Program-made: the position numbers and the translations under genes
The notes under the pieces: generated by a model
What the model saw: only the letters and a program-made list of their open reading frames with translations
Database searches by the model: none
Told to the model about the DNA's origin: nothing
Part shown: positions 6,794 to 7,238 of the stretch, piece by piece
Position numbering within the stretch: the stretch's first letter is position 1
Layout of the letters: each line of letters begins with the position of its first letter
Assembly: GCA_013290035.1 (NCBI GenBank)
Contig: JABCYT010000159.1
Coordinates: 1-7,238, forward strand
Source: Alphaproteobacteria bacterium
GTDB taxonomy: Bacteria > Pseudomonadota > Alphaproteobacteria > Reyranellales > Reyranellaceae
DNA length: 7,238 bases
Direction of reading: 5' to 3'

Positions 6794-6818
6794 AGCCGGC
6801 GCCGCGACAGTGCCGGCC

Positions 6819-7238
6819 ATGCTGGGTTGGATAAAAGACCGCTTTCGCCGCGGGCCTGTCGTTCCCGTGGTCCGCCTGTCGGGGGTCATCGCCGCGAGCG
6901 GCCTTTTGAGCGGCCGCAGCCTGTCCGTCGAATCGGTTTCGCCGTTGCTCAAGCGCGCCTTCGATACGCGTGGCGCCAAGGCGGTCGCGCTGGCGATCAA
7001 TTCGCCCGGCGGGTCGCCGGCGCAGTCGGCGCTGATCGCCCAGCGCATCCGCCTGCTGGCCGAGGAAAAGGGCCTGAAGGTGATCGCCTTCGTCGAGGAC
7101 GTCGCCGCCTCGGGCGGCTACTGGCTCGCCTGCGCGGCCGACGAGATCGTGGTCGATGCCAGCTCGATCGTGGGTTCGATCGGCGTCATCAGCGCGGGCT
7201 TCGGCTTCCAGGATCTGCTCGCGCGCTTCGGCGTGGAG
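6819..7238 (+). CDS. S49-family serine peptidase (SppA/SohB-like), N-terminal part
   Basis: S49 peptidases are Ser-Lys proteases that degrade signal peptides or membrane-associated fragments. The first 140 codons are present and the gene runs off the right edge. Visible signatures are VVPVVRLSGVIA (14-25), the oxyanion segment INSPGGSPAQS (60-70), and the nucleophile region EDVAASGGYWLACAADEI with Ser98, followed by IVGSIGVI (117-124). The catalytic lysine expected further on is outside the window. No signal peptide or membrane helix is seen at the N-terminus, so a soluble single-domain enzyme is more likely than a membrane-anchored SppA. The ATG at 6819 is 25 bases after the methyltransferase stop with no clear Shine-Dalgarno sequence; an in-frame GTG at 6810 is an alternative. 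It is probably co-transcribed with the methyltransferase. Confidence 0.93.
   Translation, partial: MLGWIKDRFRRGPVVPVVRLSGVIAASGLLSGRSLSVESVSPLLKRAFDTRGAKAVALAINSPGGSPAQSALIAQRIRLLAEEKGLKVIAFVEDVAASGGYWLACAADEIVVDASSIVGSIGVISAGFGFQDLLARFGVE

Noticed and set aside
6795..6817. Inverted GCCGGC pair between methyltransferase and S49 peptidase as a terminator
   Set aside because: GCCGGC is self-complementary and frequent in GC-rich DNA, the stem is only six bases and no T-run follows. Read-through into the peptidase gene is more likely.

Overview
This window looks like ordinary, gene-dense chromosome from a GC-rich alphaproteobacterium. The basis is strongly G/C-biased third codon positions, a TrpB N-terminus of the kind common in that class, and a polyprenyl diphosphate synthase next to a COG4123-type methyltransferase and an S49 peptidase. 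I cannot place it below class level with confidence; Rhodospirillales or Hyphomicrobiales relatives are plausible. I see no tRNA, rRNA, CRISPR array, insertion sequence, prophage gene or origin. No gene-free stretch reaches 60 bases.

The minus strand carries a tightly packed run of seven genes, read from about 6001 down to the left edge: polyprenyl diphosphate synthase (ispB/ddsA type), glpK, pyrF, trpF, a RidA/YjgF-family gene, trpB, and the first 68 codons of trpA. The gaps are 32, 38, minus 4 (an ATGA overlap), 13, 56 and 2 bases, so most or all of the run could be one transcript. It joins quinone side-chain synthesis, glycerol phosphorylation, the last step of UMP synthesis, and the last steps of tryptophan synthesis (TrpF, then TrpB with TrpA).

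Two features of the trp section stand out. A RidA-family gene sits between trpF and trpB, beside an enzyme whose chemistry passes through an aminoacrylate intermediate, and its protein ends in a very basic Lys/Arg/Ala/Ser tail. In the only sizeable gap of the operon, between ridA and trpB, there is a perfect 11-bp inverted repeat. On the mRNA it would fold into a hairpin that contains the trpB Shine-Dalgarno sequence, which makes it a candidate control point for trpBA.

The plus strand starts at a 54-base divergent intergenic region (6002-6055). It carries a class I SAM-dependent methyltransferase (TrmN6/COG4123-like, NPPY motif), followed 25 bases later by the start of an S49 (SppA/SohB-like) serine peptidase that runs off the right edge. 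Neither divergent gene has a recognisable Shine-Dalgarno sequence.

I do not see a wholly new system. The best leads are the trpB leader hairpin and the tailed RidA within the trp operon.
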